A stretch of DNA of 64,000 nucleotides from contig JALRME010000003.1 of assembly GCA_026120035.1 (NCBI GenBank), forward strand, positions 1,240,001 through 1,304,000, in the 5' to 3' direction. The first letter of the stretch is position 1, and every line of letters begins with the position of its first letter. Of this stretch, positions 23,168 to 36,921 are shown piece by piece. Below the pieces are notes generated by a model. It did no database searches, was not told the origin of the DNA, and saw nothing but the letters and a program-made list of their open reading frames with translations. The DNA is from Coleophoma eucalyptorum. Taxonomy: Eukaryota; Ascomycota; Leotiomycetes; Helotiales; Dermateaceae. A program made the translations under genes and the position numbers.

Positions 23168-26100
23168 ATGGTGAAGTCGAACTCAACACCTGCAAAGACT
23201 CAGCAGTCAATTGCTAGCTTTTTTACCAAGAAGACAGTCAACGGCACTGCGAATTCGCAGACACATCAATCATCGACGAAAACTGCCCCGGAAAATGACA
23301 AGGTGGGGAATATCTACGACGCCGAGAGCGATGACGATAGAAGCTCGAATGAACGACTGAAAAGGGCCTTAGAGGTACATAGGCATGGCGGAAATAACGG
23401 AATAGAACCATCTGCGAAGAGGGTTAAAGGCAATGAAGAGGGCCAAAGTGCACTGTTTGCACAGACACTACAGCCAAAATCAACGAATTCCGTCCACCGA
23501 TCAAAACCATCCTCAAGAACCGAAAAATATCTGTATACCTCATCATCCGAGGTGCCTGTAGACTCGGTACTACATGATTATGAAACAGAGGATATCAAGA
23601 AGCAGAAAGAAGCGCTTCATCAGAAGTTTGTAAAAAAGTTGGGCCACCCAGATAGCATAGCACAATTACGTCGACGTAATTGGGAGACGAGTGAAGACAC
23701 GCCTCTTGCAGACGATGATGATGGCGAAGCAGCAGAGGAGGATGAGACCCCACCGCCTGTTAAAACGAAGAAGAAGGGTGCGAAGACTGGCAAGTTAACA
23801 CCGCTGGAATTGCAGATCCTTGACATCAAACGAAAGCACATGGATACGTTGTTAATTGTGGAAGTTGGCTATAAGTTCAAGTTTTATGGTGAAGACGCTA
23901 GAAAGGCGGCCAAGGAACTGAGCATAGTATGCATTCCGGGGAAATTTAGATACGACGAGCACCCCTCTGAGGCACATCTTGATCGATTCGCTTCTGCAAG
24001 CATTCCAGTTCACAGGTTGTCAGTTCATGCCAAACGTCTTGTCACCGCTGGGCACAAGATTGGTATTGTAAGACAAACTGAAACCGCTGCGCTAAAGAAG
24101 GCAGGCGACAATCGAAACACCCCGTTCATACGCAAGCTTACCAATGTCTATACGAAAGGCACCTATATTGACGATGCCGATGGACTCGACCAGCTTGCAG
24201 ATACTCCAATTGGTGGTGTTCCTGCTACTGGATATCTTCTTTGTATTACCGAATCCAAGGCGAACGGCTGGGGTACAGATGAGAAAGTTGATGTTGGCAT
24301 TTTAGCAGTGCAACCAGCCACAGGGGACGTCATTTATGATAACTTTGAGGATGGCTTCATGAGAGGCGAAATCGAGACGAGAATCCTGCACATAGCTCCA
24401 TGCGAAGTTCTCATTGTAGGCGAGCTTTCAAAGGCCACTGAAAAGCTTATCCAGCATCTTGCAGGCAGTAGTACAAATCTTTTCGGTGACAGGGTACGAG
24501 TTGAGCGCATAGAAAGACCAAAAACAATGGCTGCAGAATCGCATTCACACGTCACTCAGTTCTATGCAAGCAAAGATATCAAAGACGACCAGGCTACTGC
24601 TCTCTTGGACAAAGTTTTGTCACTTTCAGAGCCAGTAACAATCTGTTTATCGGCTATGATCACACACATGACGGAATATGGCCTGCAGCATGTTTTCGAC
24701 CTGACGAAGTATTTCAGTGCTTTCAGCGCAAAGTCACATATGATTCTGCAAGGAAATACCCTCACCAGCTTAGAGATTTTCCAAAACCAAACAGATTATG
24801 CCGAGAAGGGTAGCTTATTTTGGACTTTGAATAAGACTCAAACTAGATTCGGACAGCGGCTCCTTCGAAAGTGGGTAGGCCAACCACTTCTTGATAGACA
24901 ACGCTTAGAAGAAAGAGTATCGGCAGTGGAAGAGCTTAGCAGTGGCGCTCAGACCGCAAAGGTGGACAAGCTTCGATGCTTACTGCGAAGCATAAAGTCA
25001 GATCTAGAGCGAAATCTTTTGCGGATCTATTATGGCAAATGCACACGGCCAGAGCTCTTGACGGCACTTCAAACTCTGCAAAGAATAGCAAGCGAATATA
25101 GTCTTGTGAAAACTCCTGCAGATGTCGACTTCAGCTCTCCATTGATAAACGATGCTATTGCGTCCTTGCCGGCCATCAATGAAATAGTTGTGCCATTCCT
25201 CGACAAAATCAACCCGGAGGCAGCTCGGAAAGATGATAAATACGCTTTCTTCCGTGAAGATAGCGAGACCGAGGCAATTGGTGACCATAAGCTGGGAATT
25301 GCTGCCGTTGAGTCAGAGCTTGAGGCTCACCGGGAGGTTGCAGCATCAAGACTCTCAAAGGCGACACCGGTGATATATGTCACAGTCGGTGGCATTGAAT
25401 ACCTCATCGAAGTCTCTAACACAGACCTCAAGAAGGTGCCTGCATCTTGGGTTAAAATCAGTGGCACAAAGAAGCTATCTAGATTCCATACACCAGACGT
25501 AATTCGTATGCTACAGGAGCTTGCTCAGCACAAGGAGTCCCTTTCAGCAGCCTGCGATGTCGCCTTTTCGTCGATGCTGGTGGAGATATCACAAAATTAT
25601 GGTCCTCTACGTGACTCTATTTCATCATTGTCTAGACTCGATTGTCTCCTCTCTCTTGCTACCGTAGCATCGTTACCTGGCTATTGTAAGCCAGAATTTA
25701 GCAGCGAAGTTGAGATTCACGTTGTTGGTGGCCGTCATCCAATGGTTGAGCAACTTCAATCAGATGGATATATCCCCAATTCAACGTCCTTGGCCACCGC
25801 CAATCATTCCGATCCAAGGGCATTATGCGTAACCGGCCCTAACATGGGAGGAAAGTCAAGTTACTGCCGACAAGTGGCGTTGATCAGTATCATGGCACAA
25901 ATAGGATCATATGTGCCTGCAGATTCTGCACGCCTGGGCATTTTGGACGGCGTCTACACCCGTATGGGCGCTTTTGATTCGATTTTCACAGCTCAATCAA
26001 CATTCATGGTAGAACTTTCCGAAACTGCGGCAATTCTCAAGTCAGCCTCACCTCGGTCGTTAGTGATTTTGGATGAGCTAGGAAGGGGTACAAGTACGCA

Positions 26101-26527
26101 TGATGGGTTGGCAATTGCAGGTGCGGTCTTGGACTGGATCGTGAGGGAGACCAAGTGCCTTTGCCTTTTCATTACCCACTATCAGGCATTGTCTAGTTAC
26201 GCTAGGACATTTGCAGAAGGAAACGAGTTGAAGAATGTGCATATGAAGTTTACAGCCGAGCATAATAGTGATGGAGAAGAAGAAATTACCTTCTTGTATG
26301 AAGTTGGGAATGGAGTAGCTCATCGTTCCTATGGACTGAATGTGGCGAAGCTAGCAAAGGTGCCCAAGGCTGTAATTGATACAGCAGCAGTCAAATCAAA
26401 GGAGCTGGAATTCGATGTCAAGCAAAAGAAACTCGTTGGGTTATCCACAGCCATGGCTGCTCTCTTGAGTCCGAGCGAAAGCAGTCAGCAGCTTGAAGAT
26501 CTCATTATTGGCATAGAACAACTATGA
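23168..26527 (+). CDS. MSH3: DNA mismatch repair protein Msh3
   Basis: Single exon, 1119 aa, with ATG at 23168 in an ATCATGG context. Forty-nine in-frame codons lie upstream but look like leader sequence. A PCNA-interaction box, QQSIASFF (residues 12-19), sits at the N-terminus as in other Msh3 and Msh6 proteins. A disordered acidic/basic region follows to about 215. The mismatch-binding domain begins with [20 protein letters not shown] and contains [12 protein letters not shown]. The connector, lever and clamp domains come next. The ATPase has Walker [12 protein letters not shown] (about 889-899) and Walker B with signature [15 protein letters not shown]. It pairs with Msh2 (MutS-beta) to bind insertion/deletion loops in the nucleus. 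Length and motif order are as expected for a filamentous-fungal Msh3, and nothing suggests truncation. Confidence 0.96.
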   Translation: MVKSNSTPAKTQQSIASFFTKKTVNGTANSQTHQSSTKTAPENDKVGNIYDAESDDDRSSNERLKRALEVHRHGGNNGIEPSAKRVKGNEEGQSALFAQTLQPKSTNSVHRSKPSSRTEKYLYTSSSEVPVDSVLHDYETEDIKKQKEALHQKFVKKLGHPDSIAQLRRRNWETSEDTPLADDDDGEAAEEDETPPPVKTKKKGAKTGKLTPLELQILDIKRKHMDTLLIVEVGYKFKFYGEDARKAAKELSIVCIPGKFRYDEHPSEAHLDRFASASIPVHRLSVHAKRLVTAGHKIGIVRQTETAALKKAGDNRNTPFIRKLTNVYTKGTYIDDADGLDQLADTPIGGVPATGYLLCITESKANGWGTDEKVDVGILAVQPATGDVIYDNFEDGFMRGEIETRILHIAPCEVLIVGELSKATEKLIQHLAGSSTNLFGDRVRVERIERPKTMAAESHSHVTQFYASKDIKDDQATALLDKVLSLSEPVTICLSAMITHMTEYGLQHVFDLTKYFSAFSAKSHMILQGNTLTSLEIFQNQTDYAEKGSLFWTLNKTQTRFGQRLLRKWVGQPLLDRQRLEERVSAVEELSSGAQTAKVDKLRCLLRSIKSDLERNLLRIYYGKCTRPELLTALQTLQRIASEYSLVKTPADVDFSSPLINDAIASLPAINEIVVPFLDKINPEAARKDDKYAFFREDSETEAIGDHKLGIAAVESELEAHREVAASRLSKATPVIYVTVGGIEYLIEVSNTDLKKVPASWVKISGTKKLSRFHTPDVIRMLQELAQHKESLSAACDVAFSSMLVEISQNYGPLRDSISSLSRLDCLLSLATVASLPGYCKPEFSSEVEIHVVGGRHPMVEQLQSDGYIPNSTSLATANHSDPRALCVTGPNMGGKSSYCRQVALISIMAQIGSYVPADSARLGILDGVYTRMGAFDSIFTAQSTFMVELSETAAILKSASPRSLVILDELGRGTSTHDGLAIAGAVLDWIVRETKCLCLFITHYQALSSYARTFAEGNELKNVHMKFTAEHNSDGEEEITFLYEVGNGVAHRSYGLNVAKLAKVPKAVIDTAAVKSKELEFDVKQKKLVGLSTAMAALLSPSESSQQLEDLIIGIEQL

Positions 26528-27015
26528 AAAACCACTTATATATACTTAGATACCCTAGCTACGACTTATGAGATTCACAATGTAAAGTTTGCTTGTACTT
26601 AGTGGTCACTCCATATGTAGTAGCTCGAATATTGGCATATCTAAGGAAAGGCAAACGATATTGCCTACCTATCAAAATCCACCATTGGACCTCTTCGGCA
26701 ATCAATGCAATTTGGCATTCTCTTTCCTGATGATACTTTAGAATTGATTTAGATATCGGTCATGAAATTTCGAATGCTTGTGCGATCATCCCTCCGCACA
26801 TGACATCCCTGTTATTTCACTAGGCCAAAGACGCGCCAATGTCGACCCACGTCATTCCTTAGTCCTTGTTCAAGGTTCCCCAAGTTTCACACTTTCCGCT
26901 CAACTCAACACTTACATCCTCTATGATTTCGTAAGAAATACATTGTTACTTCGAATACACTTTGCAGATAACCTTAGAGTCGGTTGCTTGTGTTGTACGA
27001 GCGTAATTGTTCAAC
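26528..27015. other. Intergenic region MSH3 - DGAT
   Basis: 488 bp between two co-directional genes. It holds the MSH3 3' end and the DGAT promoter and leader. The base before the DGAT ATG (ACATGG) gives a good start context. Nothing else is recognised. Confidence 0.5.
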
Positions 27016-28851
27016 ATGGCCGCTGCTCTTGCAACCCCGCTCGCTGAGCCCGCGAAACCCGACGAGCGTGAGAGACAGAACCTGCCTCCCAAAAGCTATG
27101 CAGCAGCTGTGGAAAAGGACCCCCCTGCGAGCGACGTCTTTACAGATGGATTGGAAGCGAAATATGTGCCGAACGGTACGAATGGAAGTACGATACAGGA
27201 CAGTCAGGGACCGAAGCACATGGCCTCCGTCCTAAGGATCGTGGATACGGGTGCTTCGGAAGATGACAAGAATCTAGAGAGGCCTGCGATTGGAAGGCAG
27301 GAGTCACAACAAGAATATTCTGCTGATGTTTGTTCTAAGCACTTCTTATTTGTTTCAAGCACTGATTGAATCAGCAGGGACTCGATGACTCCCCAAGGAA
27401 GGCACTTCGAAACCATCGCAAAAAGAAGAATACTTCCTCGCAAGACAGCTTGAGGGATAAGACTTCCATAGCCTCGCCAGATGTACAGAAACCGAAGGAG
27501 ACTGCGAAAGCAATGAAGGTTGAGAAGTCCAAAAAAGTCGAAAAGGTCACAGGCGATAGCAAGTCCGACGACAAAAAGAAACAGGTGTTCGAGAAGGTTG
27601 AAGTGGAGCGAAATGGCAGCAAGCTAGTCAGTATCAAGCTTGATGAAGAATTTGAAAAGACCAGAAGAAATGATGTTAAGGAGGAACCAAAGCCAAGCAA
27701 GGACGACCAAAAATTGGTCAGTGGACGAAAAGCTGGTCAACGATGGGAGACGAGTGCCATTCGATTTGCGCCTCTGAATGTTCCTCTACAGCGGAGACTA
27801 CAGACTTTGGTTGTGCTCTTCCATACGCTCTGTATTGCGTTGTCGGTGTCGACCTTTTTCTTTGTGTGTGCTATTCCACTATTCTGGCCGCTCATCATCC
27901 CTTACCTGATCTACTGTATGGTATCCAAAGCTGCGACTTCTGGAACTATGACGCATCGTTCGGAATTTTTCCGAAGGTCGCCAATCTGGTCTTTATTTGC
28001 ATCTTACTTCCCAGCCCGTCTTCATCGAAGCCAGGAACTGCCACCAACTAGGAAGTATATCTTTGGGTATCATCCTCATGGCATCATCTCCCACGGAGCC
28101 TTTGCAGCGTTTAGCACGGAAGCATTAGGCTTTTCGCAGCTTTTTCCAGGGATAAAGAATACTCTCCTCACATTGGACTCGAACTTCAGAATTCCTTTCT
28201 ATCGTGATTATGCTCTAGCTATGGGTCTGGGTTCAGTGTCTAAGGAATCTTGTGAAAATCTGCTTTCCAAGGGTGGTCCTAACAAGGTTCGTTTATGATA
28301 ATGGCAAGATTGGCTCACAGAGTCTTGTATTCGGCGAAGTAGTCTTTACTGACACTACATCCTAGGAGGGTATGGGTCGTGCTATCACTATTGTTATTGG
28401 AGGCGCCCGTGAATCTCTTGATGCCCAGCCATACTCACTCCGCCTCGTGCTTCAATGTCGCAAAGGGTTCGTCAAGATGGCCATTCGAACAGGTGCCGAT
28501 CTCGTGCCAGTATTAGCATTCGGAGAGAATGATCTCTACGATCAATTCTCAGCGGAAACCCACCCTAACGTTCATAAGTTCCAACTTTTAGTCAAGAAAG
28601 TCATGGGATTCACAATTCCTCTATTCCATGCCAGAGGAGTTTTTAACTACGACGTTGGACTTATGCCATACCGACGACCGCTTAACATCGTGGTTGGACG
28701 ACCTATCAAGGTCGCTCAAAGCTCTAAGCCAGCACAGGAAGAAATTGACCGAATCCATGAGGAATATGTCACAGAGTTGGTGCGGGTTTGGGACACATGG
28801 AAGGACGAGTTCGCACCACAAAGGAAATCAGAGTTGGAGATTGTCGAATAG
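27016..28851 (+). CDS. DGA1: Diacylglycerol O-acyltransferase, DGAT2 family
   Basis: Three exons: 27016-27327, 27375-28286 and 28366-28851, with 47- and 79-nt GT-AG introns. The product is 569 aa. The first 230 residues are charged and low-complexity (KKKNTSSQDSL, Lys-rich 140-200), longer than the short N-terminus of yeast Dga1. A membrane hairpin follows (LVVLFHTLCIALSVSTFFF and IPLFWPLIIPYLIYCMV). The DGAT2 motifs are YFP in ASYFPARL, the HPHG box in FGYHPHGIISHG (about 335), GRAITIVIGGARESLDA, and the long block starting CRKGFVKMAIRTGADLVPV (about 440). The enzyme makes triacylglycerol from diacylglycerol and acyl-CoA at the ER and lipid droplet. An alternative acceptor three bases downstream of 27374 (CAGCAG) would remove one Gln; both keep frame. 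It is followed by CYP51 on the same strand. Confidence 0.94.
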
Positions 28852-29424
28852 CTTAGTTCAGGTTCTTACTATTTGGGTATGGATATGGCGAGAGGCGCAC
28901 CTGGAGGCAGGGTTTCTAGAACTTGTACAATAATTGAATTTTTAATGCACAAACGTATACTGGTCAGCAAACCGCAGATCATCAGATAACAATGTACCTG
29001 CAGTAGAACCAATACCCGGATGCTGGGTAATTCGTTTTCGTGAATGGCAAGCGGCAGAAGGAGACTTCCGCGAGAGATCATACGTTTATTTGAGTGGGTA
29101 ATAAGGGGAAGGTAAGTATGTACAATTTGATGTCTCTTCAGCCCATTCACAGGCCATTATTCGTATGTTGCATTTCGGCAGACCCCTATCCCGACACGAA
29201 TACGACGGCTTGCAAGAAAGCCGCTGATCAGGTACAATCCCATTCGCCAATCGCACCACAGAGATTGGGTGGCTACCCTGTCTGCCAGAAGCGCATTAAC
29301 AAGTGCGCGAGCGACACCTTAATCTCAAAATCGTCAAAAGCTCAACAACCGCGCGATCTTTCAAGTTTCCTCCCTCACTCTCTTTCTATTCTGCGAACAC
29401 ACATTTTGTTACCCTATCAGCAAG
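28852..29424. promoter_or_regulatory. CYP51 promoter region
   Basis: 573 bp between the DGAT stop and the CYP51 start. The last 100 bases are CT-rich leader. I find no tandem-repeat insertion of the kind known from azole-resistant isolates. Sterol-regulatory sites could not be assigned by eye. Confidence 0.5.
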
Positions 29425-31112
<1,688 letters not shown>

Positions 31113-32264
31113 GGGGGGAATGAAGAAGCCCAACGGGCGGATGTTTTGTATGCATAGTTTGGCGTCTCGTGGAAACGGTTTCCCTATACAAACACTTAGT
31201 AATACCGCGACTTTAGTGTCGTGCCCTTTCTTAGTTTAGATGCTGCGAAGTCAATCCTAGTACCGAGGTAAAACTTGAGTGCTGGGATAAAGCATTCGAA
31301 GACGAGATGGTTTATTGGACAGATAACTTCTACCCATCGCTGCATTGTGACCTATGACGAGTAGTGTGAGAATAGTGTGAGAGGGTGGAAGCCATGTCAT
31401 GCCAATCGCGGCCACCAAGAGCTTATCGGCAAAGTCGGGATCACGTGGAGGCAAGCCGCAGCATGCTGGGACGCAGACTTTCACACTCAGGGACCGTGGC
31501 GACTCTCCAATCAGACATGACGATGCAGCACGGGCGGCAACAGGGTGGCTGCAGGGCCGCGCACATGCAAAGAAAGAACCCGAGATGCTGTATATCGCCT
31601 TGATCGCCTCTATCGCCGCTATCGACCATGCCCGTCTCGTCGTCCATCCAGCCCAGGCCCGTCTTGTCTTGTCCTATCCTTCCTGTCCTGGCCTGTCTTG
31701 TCCTGTCTAGTCGAGGGCATCCATGACGATGTCGCCGCAAGACCCTTCTCAGCCCAAACCTTTCACCCCTCCTCTGCCCACTCCTCTGTCGTTCGCTGAC
31801 TTTATTTCTGACTTGCGTGCTGCCGCATCTTTAACATAAAATTAAAATCTGCTGGAATATGCTTCGTATTTGATTTTCTTCTCCAGATTCCTCATCCCTT
31901 CCCTTCCGACCCCCGAATCTTGCCGTAGCTACCGGAACAGCCGCGCATCAATAACCTTGCGTACAGCTCAACAAAAAGTGGAACTCGCAACAACAGACAC
32001 CTCGACTCGATAATAATACCCTCAAGGCATTTCCTGCCAGTCTCACCTTCCTTCACCTTCCCTAACCTCTCTCTTCTGGGGCATCAATCGGTCTTGGCTG
32101 GCGACGTACTCTCATTTATACTTTTCCGCTGCCACTTCTGAATTGTTTGGTTTTGGTTCTGCGTCCTTATCCATTCCTCCTGCTACGATATTCTTTGTAG
32201 CAGAGCACCAGGCCCCACCTCCGATCTTCGCCCCCTACCAAAGTCCGAAAGGCAGGAATTCACC
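31113..32264. other. Intergenic region CYP51 - Izh3-like, with degenerate CTGTC repeats
   Basis: 1.15 kb without a credible gene. At about 31660-31712 there is a degenerate pentamer tract of TGTCC/TGTCT units. From about 31850 to 32260 the plus strand is CT-rich and probably forms the promoter and leader of the PAQR gene, whose ATG has a CACCATGG context. Confidence 0.5.
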
Positions 32265-33820
32265 ATGGTCTGCACCTCGCCCTCCTTGACGGTAGAGTCG
32301 TACGAAGACATCACGACTGCAAAAACTACCGCCACAGATGACAGCAACCACCCAATTTACCGGAGGCGCAACTCCTCCTACCATCCGCGGCGGAACAGTT
32401 ACGAGAACAGTTTCGATGGCGAGGAAGGCTTGTCATTGAAGGTTGGCATGCCACTGCAAGTGCTGCAATAGACAAGAATACTAACCTGGGTACCAAGGTC
32501 GATGCCTTCCTCCAAGAACTCGAACGCCGCTTGGATTTCCTAGAGAATTATGGAAACCTCAACATCGATGCGGGCATCTCGCGCGCTTATACGACCTTGC
32601 AGGCTGTGCGAGCTCGCTGCTCGCAAGTCTCAGAGGAGATGATCGATGCGGGGCGCAGGCGAGCTAAAATTATGGTTGAAACGGTGGAATTAAGATACAA
32701 TGATGCTCTGGCTGCCAAGGAGACTCTGGCTGAGAAAGTGCACACCGGAATTACTTTACTCGAGAGCATGCTCTCGGATTACGAAGCTCGAGCTTATAAG
32801 ATGAAAAAGCAAGGTTTTGCTGGTGCAGCAGGATCTCTTCTCGATGAGGGATGGAAGGCAGTCGATGGAAGCATTGAACGTGCGCAGAAGGTCGTTGATG
32901 AGGGGTTCCATAAGGCAAGAATGGCCGCTGAGACTCTCGAGGAGCATATCGAGCGAGCTGTTCTACGAGCTCGGGAACATGGTCTTATTCGATACGAAGA
33001 CCTTCCTGTTCCATGGCGTGTGAATCCTCACATTGTCAAGGGTTACCGCTTTACAGAGTCCAAGATCGAATGTGTACGATCCATGTTCGGAATTTCCAAC
33101 GAATCGGTCAATATCTGGTCCCACGGCATCGGCCTGTTTATTGTCTTATCGATTGCCTTCTACTTTTACCCAACTAGCGTCAATTTCTCACTTAGCACAA
33201 ATACGGACGTCTTCATCGCTGCAGTGTTCTTCTTTGCAGCCTGCAAGTGTCTTGTCTGCAGTTGCATGTGGCATACTATGAACAGCGTTGCTGATCAAAC
33301 ACTGATGGAAAGGTTCGCTTGTGTGGACTACACGGGGATTTCGCTCTTGATCGCTGCATCTATTATGACAACAGAGTACACGGCATTCTACTGTGAGCCC
33401 ATTAGTCGCTGGGTTTACATGACTGCCACCGCTGCACTCGGCGTGGGCGGCGTCATCCTCCCATGGCATCCAACATTTAACCGCACAGATATGGCCTGGG
33501 CACGCGTTGCGTTCTACGTGACCCTTGGTGCAAGTGGCTTTGCACCAGTCTTTCAGCTGAACCTGACCCGCGGCGGTGCATGGGCATGGGAATTTTACGC
33601 ACCCATTACCAAGAGTATCACCGTCTATCTCATCGGAGCCGTTGTATACGCAAGCCAAATACCAGAGCGATGGTGCCCGGGTGCCTTTGATTACATTGGA
33701 GGCAGCCACAACCTTTGGCATTTCGCCGTGCTGGGAGGAATTTTATTCCACTTTCAAGCCATGCAAGAGTTCTTTGCCGGAGCCTTTGCTAGATCCGCAA
33801 ATGGATGTGCGACGTACTGA
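32265..33820 (+). CDS. IZH3: PAQR / hemolysin-III family membrane protein, Izh3-like
   Basis: Two exons, 32265-32441 and 32498-33820, with a 56-nt GT-AG intron containing a clear CTAAC branch site; the product is 499 aa. The first 240 residues are cytosolic: a Ser/Arg-rich start and a helical, probably coiled region (about 60-210, for example EKVHTGITLLESMLSDYEARA). The long N-terminal extension is what distinguishes yeast Izh3 from the shorter Izh1, 2 and 4. The PAQR core begins at DLPVPWRVNPHIVKGYR, with ESVNIWSHG supplying the first metal-site His and GSHNLWHFAVLGG the last His pair. Seven membrane segments can be drawn. Yeast Izh proteins affect zinc and sterol homeostasis and are linked to progestin/adiponectin-receptor signalling; the substrate or ligand in this fungus is unknown. 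Confidence 0.92.
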
Positions 33821-34640
33821 TTAATTGGCAATTGCGAGTCAGATGGTCTTTGTTCATGTGTTGTTTAAAAGGTGCATGGCGATGGCGTTGGTTATACTGG
33901 TTGTTATCAAGTCTTACTAGACGTTTCACTTCTTTACAAGGGATTAAATGAATAGACCCTAAATAGAGCCTTAAAATTGACTGGCTTAGATTCATTGTAC
34001 GCGATATTGTATACACTAGTGGTGACAATCTTCTTTTCATAGTATGGCTATGCCGTGTGTTACTCTTCTTCCCGTCGATTATTTCAGTCTCCGTGGTCAA
34101 GCCTTCACTTTCTTCTGTTCGAGATGGGAAATGCAACCAATCTCCCTTGTACATCAACTCGTTCAAGGGGCGGATATTTCGCTGACTTCCTTAAAAGGGC
34201 ACCTACTCTTGGGGAAAAGACATCAAGAAAAAGAGAATTTATCAAAGATTCGGACCTTAAGCGAGCATTGCTAAGTTCTCCTCCCATCCAGACTCTTGAT
34301 CTTGGATAATATGCAAATGAAAGCCCAGACTGAACTCCGGGGGGGAATGTTCTTGAGATTGAGGTAAGATTGTTTTTTTTAACCCCCCCCCCCCTAACCC
34401 CCGATAAATCCATATCCATCTCTAAGCAAGACATCATCTCTCTCTTCCTGTTTTCATTCGCCGTGCTACGTGCGTTTTTTGAGGTCTCAGATCCCCATTC
34501 CAATGCCTGCCTGCCTGCCTGCCTGCGAATTGATTATATACCATGTCATTAACCCTCTCACGGTGTTGCCTTTCCCCTAGAAGTGTTTTCCTATAAATTC
34601 CTCCTTTCGACCCGTCGCGATACAAGGAAGAAAATTACTA
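33821..34640. other. Intergenic region with homopolymer tracts
   Basis: 820 bp between the PAQR gene and the Cys-rich protein gene. It contains G7 (34339-34345), T8 (34373-34380) and C12 (34383-34394) runs within 56 bp, and a TGCC microsatellite at 34504-34526. Short open frames only. Confidence 0.55.
34504..34526. repeat. TGCC tetranucleotide microsatellite
   Basis: Five and three-quarter copies of TGCC, upstream of the Cys-rich protein gene. Confidence 0.9.
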
Positions 34641-35764
34641 ATGCATCACGGCGGAAAGGCAATGGGAACAAGACGTGGGCTCGTCATGAGAGCTATCCTC
34701 CTACTCCTCTTCGCTTCCTCTCTTACGCTTGCCCTCTCATCACCCCGTAGGCGCCATCATGCTCAAGGCGTCATTGGAGACGGTGGCCGTCTGGTTCTAA
34801 GAGATGATCAAGGCTGTGCCGAGACTTGGGGGGCTGGCGCTGTGACGTGTGGGAACGAGACGAGTATTTACTGCTATGATCCTGCGGCTGGGGAGGTACG
34901 TTTTCATCGCTCTTCTTTCTATTATTTGTATTATTTCTTTCTACTCTGAGTTTTATTTTGTTGGCGTCTAGATTGCTAGGGGAGCAACTCTGGAGAGAGT
35001 TATGAGTGAGTAAGTGAGAGCTGATTATTCGATGTTTAATAGACATGCTGTGCTGTCGACAATGGATATTGCGTCCTTGGTGAATGGTGTACGTCGATTC
35101 CGGAACTGTGTTGTAAGGAAGTAAGTCCTCTCAAGACCTTCGTGCAAATCTCATCCATCTTTTTGCTCCTTGTCTTCCCTCGTCCATAGAATCTAGAAAA
35201 TGCATACTCACAGCCATCTTCTTTCTTCCTTAGGGCGAAGACCTTGAGACGTGTATAGCGCACCAAACAGCACTGCCTGCAACTGCAACTGCAACCGCAA
35301 CCGCAATAGCCACAGCAACGGCAACAGGACAACCTTCCGAGAGTCCTGAGATCCAAGGGACCCTCCCCGCGACCACAGCAGCAGTGTCAGTGACCCCAGC
35401 CTTTATCCTACTCGACTCTACCGCTCCCCTCTCGGCTCCAGCAACCACTGAAGCAACCAATGTTCTTCTGTCTGCACCCAGCCCGCACCGCTCGCGCAGT
35501 GTCGCTTATCACCAGTTTTCCGAGCTGCCACTAATGCCAGAACGAAGTGTTTCTGCTTTCATAAGTCAAGCTTCATCGAGGGCCGAGATTTCGGCTGCAC
35601 TACCGCCGTGTCCTTCAAGCCCGGCAAACAATGCATCGAGTACCTGGCTCATGCCGTCTTCAGTCCAGTATGCTGACTCAATCAGTGCCGCGGGGGCAAT
35701 CTTGAGAGGTGATGGTTTCCTGGTGCTTGTGGGGATGACTTTGGGTTTGATTGTGGGGATGTGA
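34641..35764 (+). CDS. Cys-rich, Ala/Thr-repeat secreted protein, possibly GPI-anchored
   Basis: Three exons, 34641-34895, 35043-35120 and 35234-35764, with 147- and 113-nt GT-AG introns; 287 aa. The start is uncertain: ATGs at 34641, 34662 and 34686 all precede a hydrophobic signal segment (AILLLLFASSLTLALSS). A compact domain with ten Cys follows at about residues 58-120 (QGCAETW, VTCGNE, YCYDPAAGETCC, GYCVLGEWC, ELCCKEGEDLETC). The middle 26-codon exon carries six of these Cys. A (Ala-Thr)n run and a Ser/Thr/Pro-rich stalk come next, then a hydrophobic C-terminus (GFLVLVGMTLGLIVGM) that could be a GPI signal or a membrane anchor. The arrangement suggests a cell-wall or surface protein. I do not recognise a named family, and the function is unknown. 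Frame continuity and placement of Cys codons support all three exons. Confidence 0.78.
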
Positions 35765-35934
35765 GTGTTTTGGGTCGTTAAGTTCTGAGTTCAGGATTAG
35801 GAAGGCTTGGGTTTGGTTTGATAAGCATTGGCAAAGTTGAAGCTTCTTAATCCGGGTTTGGTTGTGTCGTTGGTGAGGTAGCTTCTTTCCTGACAATCCG
35901 TTTGGGTGCCCGGTCCTTAGTTAAACATGTGTTG

Positions 35935-36921
35935 TTAGGTAGGAGAGACAACTTGAGTCGAGTCTGAATCCATAGTCCTAGATATTCTAAGCCCATGTTG
36001 CAGCCGCAGCCTCAAAGTATTGAGCACTCTATCCTCCTCTTCCGACACAGTCAACCAGGCGGGAACATCCACCCGCTCGATAGTAAGAACAATCTCTCCG
36101 TATTCCTCACTCTTCTTCACTTCCTTCACATTTTCTACGTCGCCTTCTCGTCCCGCAGCTAAGTCTTCGGCCGTCCACCAATGAAGCGGCCACCGCCTCT
36201 GCACATTATTAACCACACAGGCGCAGCTCAGCATCAGTATATTCCCCAACACCATGACTGGCACCAGAAACCATCCTAGGTCCGCAACGACGGGGTTCGT
36301 GACGGCAACCAGCGCCGTTGCACCAGCTGGCGGGTAAATCGTGTTGGTTAGAGTCATGAGTGCTGATGTCAGCCCCACAGCGAGTGCGCCTGCAACCCAG
36401 CGCAGAGACTCGAAATGGACGGAGAGGGCGAAGAGTTTGGTAATGCCCACCCCGATTAGAGATGCGAAAAGTTGGCCAAAGAAGGCATTGCGCGGCTGGG
36501 CAAGTGGGCTGGTGATGGTGTTGAATTCTAGGATTGCTGCGGCGCCCTATTTTCTTGCATCAGCAATCGGTCGATTCATCCTTTCTATTCTCTCTTTCTC
36601 CATGTTCTTCGCCAAAAGAAAATGGAGCAAAATCCAGGTCTAGCAAGATGTTTGCTGACGTACAAAACTTGCTATGATAATAGGCGTTCCTTGAGACTTA
36701 ATCGGACGGGTATGAAAGACTGCTTCAATGATACAGATCCCAGCTACAGTGCCGATAAAAGACCAGAAACAGATAACTAGATTCCCAAGAGGTTTCTGTA
36801 GGGGTGTCTTTCGGTAACCGAGGATCCAGGAGAGAGGTTTGGGGAGGAGATGAAGGCATGGACGGGGGATGTATGGGTTGAGGTATTTGTCCAGGTTGAA
36901 ATCAAACCTAGGGTTTGCCAT
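35935..36921 (-). CDS. HPP-family integral membrane protein
   Basis: Two exons on the minus strand, 36921-36664 and 36546-35935, with a 117-nt GT-AG intron; 289 aa. The chosen start (MANPRFDFNLDKYLNPYIP) gives the usual opening of fungal HPP proteins. A second ATG lies five codons upstream in frame. Conserved blocks are PKPLSWILGYR, LVICFWSFIGTVAGICIIEAVF (TM1), IIIASFGAAAILEFNTITSPLAQPRN, and the NTIYPPAGATALVAV loop. Four to five membrane segments fit the family. The C-terminal 90 residues are cytosolic and charged. HPP proteins are widespread; plant and cyanobacterial members are reported in nitrite transport into plastids or cells, but no function is established for the fungal ones. The 3' ends of this gene and the plus-strand Cys-rich gene are only 170 bp apart. 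Confidence 0.87.

Noticed and set aside
27007..27015. Earlier start for the DGAT gene
   Set aside because: The three extra codons would begin with TTG; the ATG at 27016 has a good context.
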